This document shows, one piece after another, positions 61,654-64,000 of a stretch of 64,000 nucleotides of DNA. The number at the start of each line of letters is the position of its first letter. The first letter of the stretch is position 1. A program made the translations under genes and the position numbers. This DNA comes from Mycolicibacterium frederiksbergense. GTDB taxonomy: Bacteria; Actinomycetota; Actinomycetes; Mycobacteriales; Mycobacteriaceae. Location of the stretch: NCBI RefSeq assembly GCF_029893345.1, contig NZ_JARXVE010000013.1, forward strand, positions 62,001-126,000, read 5' to 3'. The notes beneath the pieces were generated by a model that made no database searches, was not told the origin of the DNA, and saw only the letters and a list, made by a program, of their open reading frames with translations.

Positions 61654-61728
61654 GCGCAGATGCTTGCACACCAGGGCCCGCAGAGATAGTTGCTTGCGAC
61701 AGCGAACAACCGTTTCGGCGCGACTCAC

Positions 61729-62137
61729 CTTTCACAGCTGTAACAGATGATGGCCGGTGCGCTACGGCGGTGAAACGTTGACGTTGGCGAAAGTTTGCTG
61801 GCGTGTCGCAGTGTGATCTATCGCTCACTTTTGCCGGCAATGGTAAGAATCGCCATTGACGGCCAAGTTGGCGGCTGATTGAAAGTTTGTCATCGCAAGC
61901 TGCGAAGTCCCTGGTAACACGCATTTAATGCAATGCGGCCAAAAGGTAACGGGTCGATAACGAAGAATTTTCTAAGCGCTTTCTGAGAGAGAGTCGGGAG
62001 CTATCGCGCATTCGCTGTCAAGTCGTCCTGAGGCGCTCATTTTCGTCGCTAGACTCGAACTAACCGCGCCATTCCCGGCGCAGATAGACCTGGAATCTAG
62101 TGCCGGTGACACCATGCCGGTGGAGGTGCCGAAAACG
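61729..62137. other. ~410-base divergent intergenic region
   Basis: No gene seen. It separates the divergent DUF3060 and beta-propeller genes and is A+T-richer than average in the middle (for example around 61840-61980), as expected for promoters. TTTCACAGCTGTAACAG near 61732 is weakly dyadic. I cannot assign specific sites. Confidence 0.5.
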
Positions 62138-63229
62138 ATGGCAAAGAACTTCCTGCGAGCGCTGAGCGATCTGGCGCGCCGCGACCGCCATGACGGGGCC
62201 GTCGAGGATGCATCGGCCCACGGCGTCGTGTTCGACGGTGCGCTCGATGACCTCGACGTGGCAGGCCTGGCTGAGGTCGGCCGCGGGCCCATCGGCGACA
62301 TCGCCGTGGATCCCGACCGCGACACCGTGGTGGTCACCAATGCCGGCGCCGAGAGCCTCACCGTGATCAACCCCCACACGCTGGGGCTGGTGGGCTCGGT
62401 CCGCCTGGCCGGGGACCCGTTCGCCGTCGTCGTCGCCGACGATCGTGCCTATGTCAGTGTCACCACCGCCGGACACGACTCGATCGTGACGGTCGACACC
62501 GTCACCGGCGAGGTGCTCGCGGAGTACCCGTTGGCCTTCAGCGTCACCGCCCTGGCCATCAGCCCCGACGGCAAGCGCGTGTTCGCCGGCCGCACCGGGC
62601 TCAACCGCATCGATATCGCCGTCATCGACACCACCGCTGAGCGAGTCGGCACCATCGACATCGCCACCGGCACCGGCGTCAACCTCGATGCCATGCGGGT
62701 CGACGCGACCGGCAAGCGGCTGTACGTCGCCACCTCCGATGTCCGTGGCAGCCGGTTGGTGGTCATCGACGCCGAGACCGCCCAGGCGCAGGCCACGGTC
62801 TGGATTGGCGCACCGATCCGCGACCTCGCGATCAGCGACGGCATCGCCCACGTGCTGACCTCCGACCGTGAGCGCCGTGGTGTGGTGCACACCGTGGACC
62901 TGACCGCGGCGACCGTGGTCGACGCAGTCGAGGTCGGCGGCGCCCCGACCCAGCTGGTGCTGAGCCCCGATGCCACCCGCGCCTATGTAGTGGACTACGA
63001 CCGCGTCACCGTGTGGTGCACCCTGACCAGCCAGATCCAGGGCAGCGTGAACGTGCACGCCCAGCCCGCGGCGGTCGCCGTGCGCCAGGACGGGACCCGG
63101 CTGTACGTCGCCGATTACGCCGGGCAGGTCAACGCCTTCGACGTCGCCGCGGCGCTGCCCGCGCTGTATTCGGATCTGGTGTCCGCTGAGTTCGCGGAAC
63201 TGCCTGCCCTGGAGCCGGCCGGCGCCTGA
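62138..63229 (+). CDS. YncE-like beta-propeller protein
   Basis: 363 aa from ATG 62138 (GGAGG upstream; ATG 62114 also possible). Seven or so repeats of the type VDPDRDTVVVTNAGAESLTV, AISPDGKRVFAGRTG and LSPDATRAYVVDYD are the 40-residue YVTN/NHL-like propeller blades. No signal peptide is apparent, which is unusual for YncE relatives. It converges with the response regulator with one base between stops. Possibly a binding scaffold. Confidence 0.85.
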   Translation: MAKNFLRALSDLARRDRHDGAVEDASAHGVVFDGALDDLDVAGLAEVGRGPIGDIAVDPDRDTVVVTNAGAESLTVINPHTLGLVGSVRLAGDPFAVVVADDRAYVSVTTAGHDSIVTVDTVTGEVLAEYPLAFSVTALAISPDGKRVFAGRTGLNRIDIAVIDTTAERVGTIDIATGTGVNLDAMRVDATGKRLYVATSDVRGSRLVVIDAETAQAQATVWIGAPIRDLAISDGIAHVLTSDRERRGVVHTVDLTAATVVDAVEVGGAPTQLVLSPDATRAYVVDYDRVTVWCTLTSQIQGSVNVHAQPAAVAVRQDGTRLYVADYAGQVNAFDVAAALPALYSDLVSAEFAELPALEPAGA

Positions 63230-63230
63230 T

Positions 63231-63923
63231 TTAGCGCCATCGGTAGCGGGTGCGGGGCCGCCCGGCCTTGCCGTACTCGGTGTTGCGAACGACGGTGCCG
63301 TCATCGGCCAGACGCTCGAGGTAGCGCCACGCCGTCACCCGCGACACTCCCACCCGCTTGGCCGCCTCATCGGCGGTCAGCCCGTCGGGTTCATCGCGCA
63401 CCGCGGCGGCGATCTCCTCGGTGGTCTGCGGCGCCGCGCCTTTGGGTGCGGTGGATCTATCTGTGGCGACCCGTAATTCGGCCAATGCCCGGTCAACCTC
63501 GGCTTGGCTGGCGGCATCGGTTCCGGACGGCAGCGCCGAACGATAGCGGCGGTAGCGCTCCAGCCGATCGCGAAATGCTGCGAAGGTGAACGGTTTGAGC
63601 AGATAGGCCAGGGCGCCGTGGGCCACCGCCGCTCGCACCATCTCCAGGTCACGTTCGGAGGTGATGGCGATGATGTCAGGTGCAGGCCGCAACCCAGATA
63701 GGCCGGACGCCAACGAGATTCCGCTGGTATCGGGCAACCCGATATCCAGCAGCACCAGGTCGACGGGATGCTCGGCCGCGGCGGCCGCAGCCGCCGCCCG
63801 CATGGCCTCACGTGCGGTATGTGCCACCGCTGTGACCGAGAATCCTTCCAGACGGCCGAGATAGGCCTGGTGGGCCTCGGCGATCAACGGATCGTCCTCC
63901 ACGATCAGCACATGGATCGTCAT
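63231..63923 (-). CDS. DcuR/CitB-type response regulator
   Basis: 230 aa. The receiver domain has VEDDPLIAE, the phospho-acceptor Asp in LVLLDIGLPDTSG, and KPFTFAAF with the conserved Lys. A linker and a C-terminal helix-turn-helix (GLTADEAAKRVGVSRVTAWRYLERL) follow, typical of the CitB/DcuR family that responds to C4-dicarboxylates, citrate or malate. It is encoded downstream of its kinase. Confidence 0.92.
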   Translation of the reverse strand: MTIHVLIVEDDPLIAEAHQAYLGRLEGFSVTAVAHTAREAMRAAAAAAAAEHPVDLVLLDIGLPDTSGISLASGLSGLRPAPDIIAITSERDLEMVRAAVAHGALAYLLKPFTFAAFRDRLERYRRYRSALPSGTDAASQAEVDRALAELRVATDRSTAPKGAAPQTTEEIAAAVRDEPDGLTADEAAKRVGVSRVTAWRYLERLADDGTVVRNTEYGKAGRPRTRYRWR

Positions 63924-63939
63924 GCGCCGCGCCCTCTGT

Positions 63940-64000
63940 TCATTGCCGCGGCACCGTCGCCGTCACCACCGAACCGTAGCTGACATCGGCGCGCAGTGTC
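63940..64000 (-). CDS. Sensor histidine kinase, C-terminal end only
   Basis: The minus-strand frame entering from the right edge reads TLRADVSYGSVVTATVPRQ and stops at 63940. This is the usual last strand of a histidine-kinase ATPase domain (GSVVTATVP), and lies 16 bases before the response regulator start. It is almost certainly the DcuS/CitA-type partner, most of which is outside the window. Confidence 0.7.
   Translation of the reverse strand, partial: TLRADVSYGSVVTATVPRQ

Noticed and set aside
61825..61850. CRP-like dyad TGTGA...TCACT upstream of the beta-propeller gene
   Set aside because: The spacer is 8 bases, not the 6 of the CRP consensus, and the right half is imperfect.

Overview
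The window looks like chromosome from a fast-growing mycobacterium (Mycobacterium/Mycolicibacterium type). The DNA is GC-rich and uses many GTG and TTG starts. The backbone order mfd - mazG - lpqU - eno - ftsB-like - DUF501 - ppx2 followed by kdp genes matches what I recall of the M. tuberculosis Rv1020-Rv1031 region. Mycobacterium-typical families are also present: an MPT63-like antigen, an NmtR/CtpJ pair, a GjpA-like porin, an Ibp1-like peptide, DUF4193 and DUF3060. Everything here is read from sequence and remembered family motifs; no database search was run.

Layout. 1-15.3 kb: DNA repair and nucleotide housekeeping (mfd, mazG), a secreted serine hydrolase, a metal cassette (DsbA-like thiol protein, CadC-like ArsR sensor, P1B ATPase), the iron-uptake operon efeUOB on the minus strand, then lpqU, eno, an FtsB/DivIC-like protein, DUF501 and ppx2. 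15.3-19.6 kb: an MPT63-like protein with a long Ala/Pro tail, a tiny Cys-rich metallothionein-like ORF, and the divergent nmtR / ctpJ pair. 19.6-33.7 kb: prpE, then the kdpE-D-C-B-A-F operon with an extra small membrane peptide in front. Divergent from it lie an orphan second kdpA and two tandem PLP-barrel proteins that have lost the PLP lysine. 33.7-40 kb: a coupled oxygenase/DUF4389/methyltransferase cluster, an FtsX-type ABC exporter and a Ddn-like protein.

40.0-48.0 kb is accessory DNA. A tRNA-Leu(UAA) carries at its 3' end a 30-bp sequence repeated at 44.58 kb, which frames a ~4.5 kb island. The island holds an integrase remnant, a resolvase remnant, an A+T-richer AIPR-family nuclease-like gene and an unknown partner gene. 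Beyond it lie a second recombinase remnant, two orphan membrane-anchored proteins and an IS3-family remnant.

48-64 kb returns to backbone: an alpha/beta hydrolase, an MDR oxidoreductase, a GH16 glucanase, a YeeE/YedE transporter, a CLC channel, small secreted and cytosolic mycobacterial proteins, a GjpA-like porin, a glutamine-type ABC importer (binding protein fused to permease, plus ATPase), a DUF3060 protein, a beta-propeller protein and a DcuR/CitB-type two-component system cut by the window edge.

The most unusual signals are: (i) the kdp-adjacent module of kdpA2 plus two PLP-less PLP-barrel proteins, with TCAAGAA boxes recurring in every intergenic gap; (ii) the unannotated 32-residue six-cysteine ORF beside the Ni/Co sensor-exporter pair; (iii) the tRNA-framed AIPR island; (iv) a nearly identical hairpin element reused between two convergent gene pairs 1.9 kb apart.
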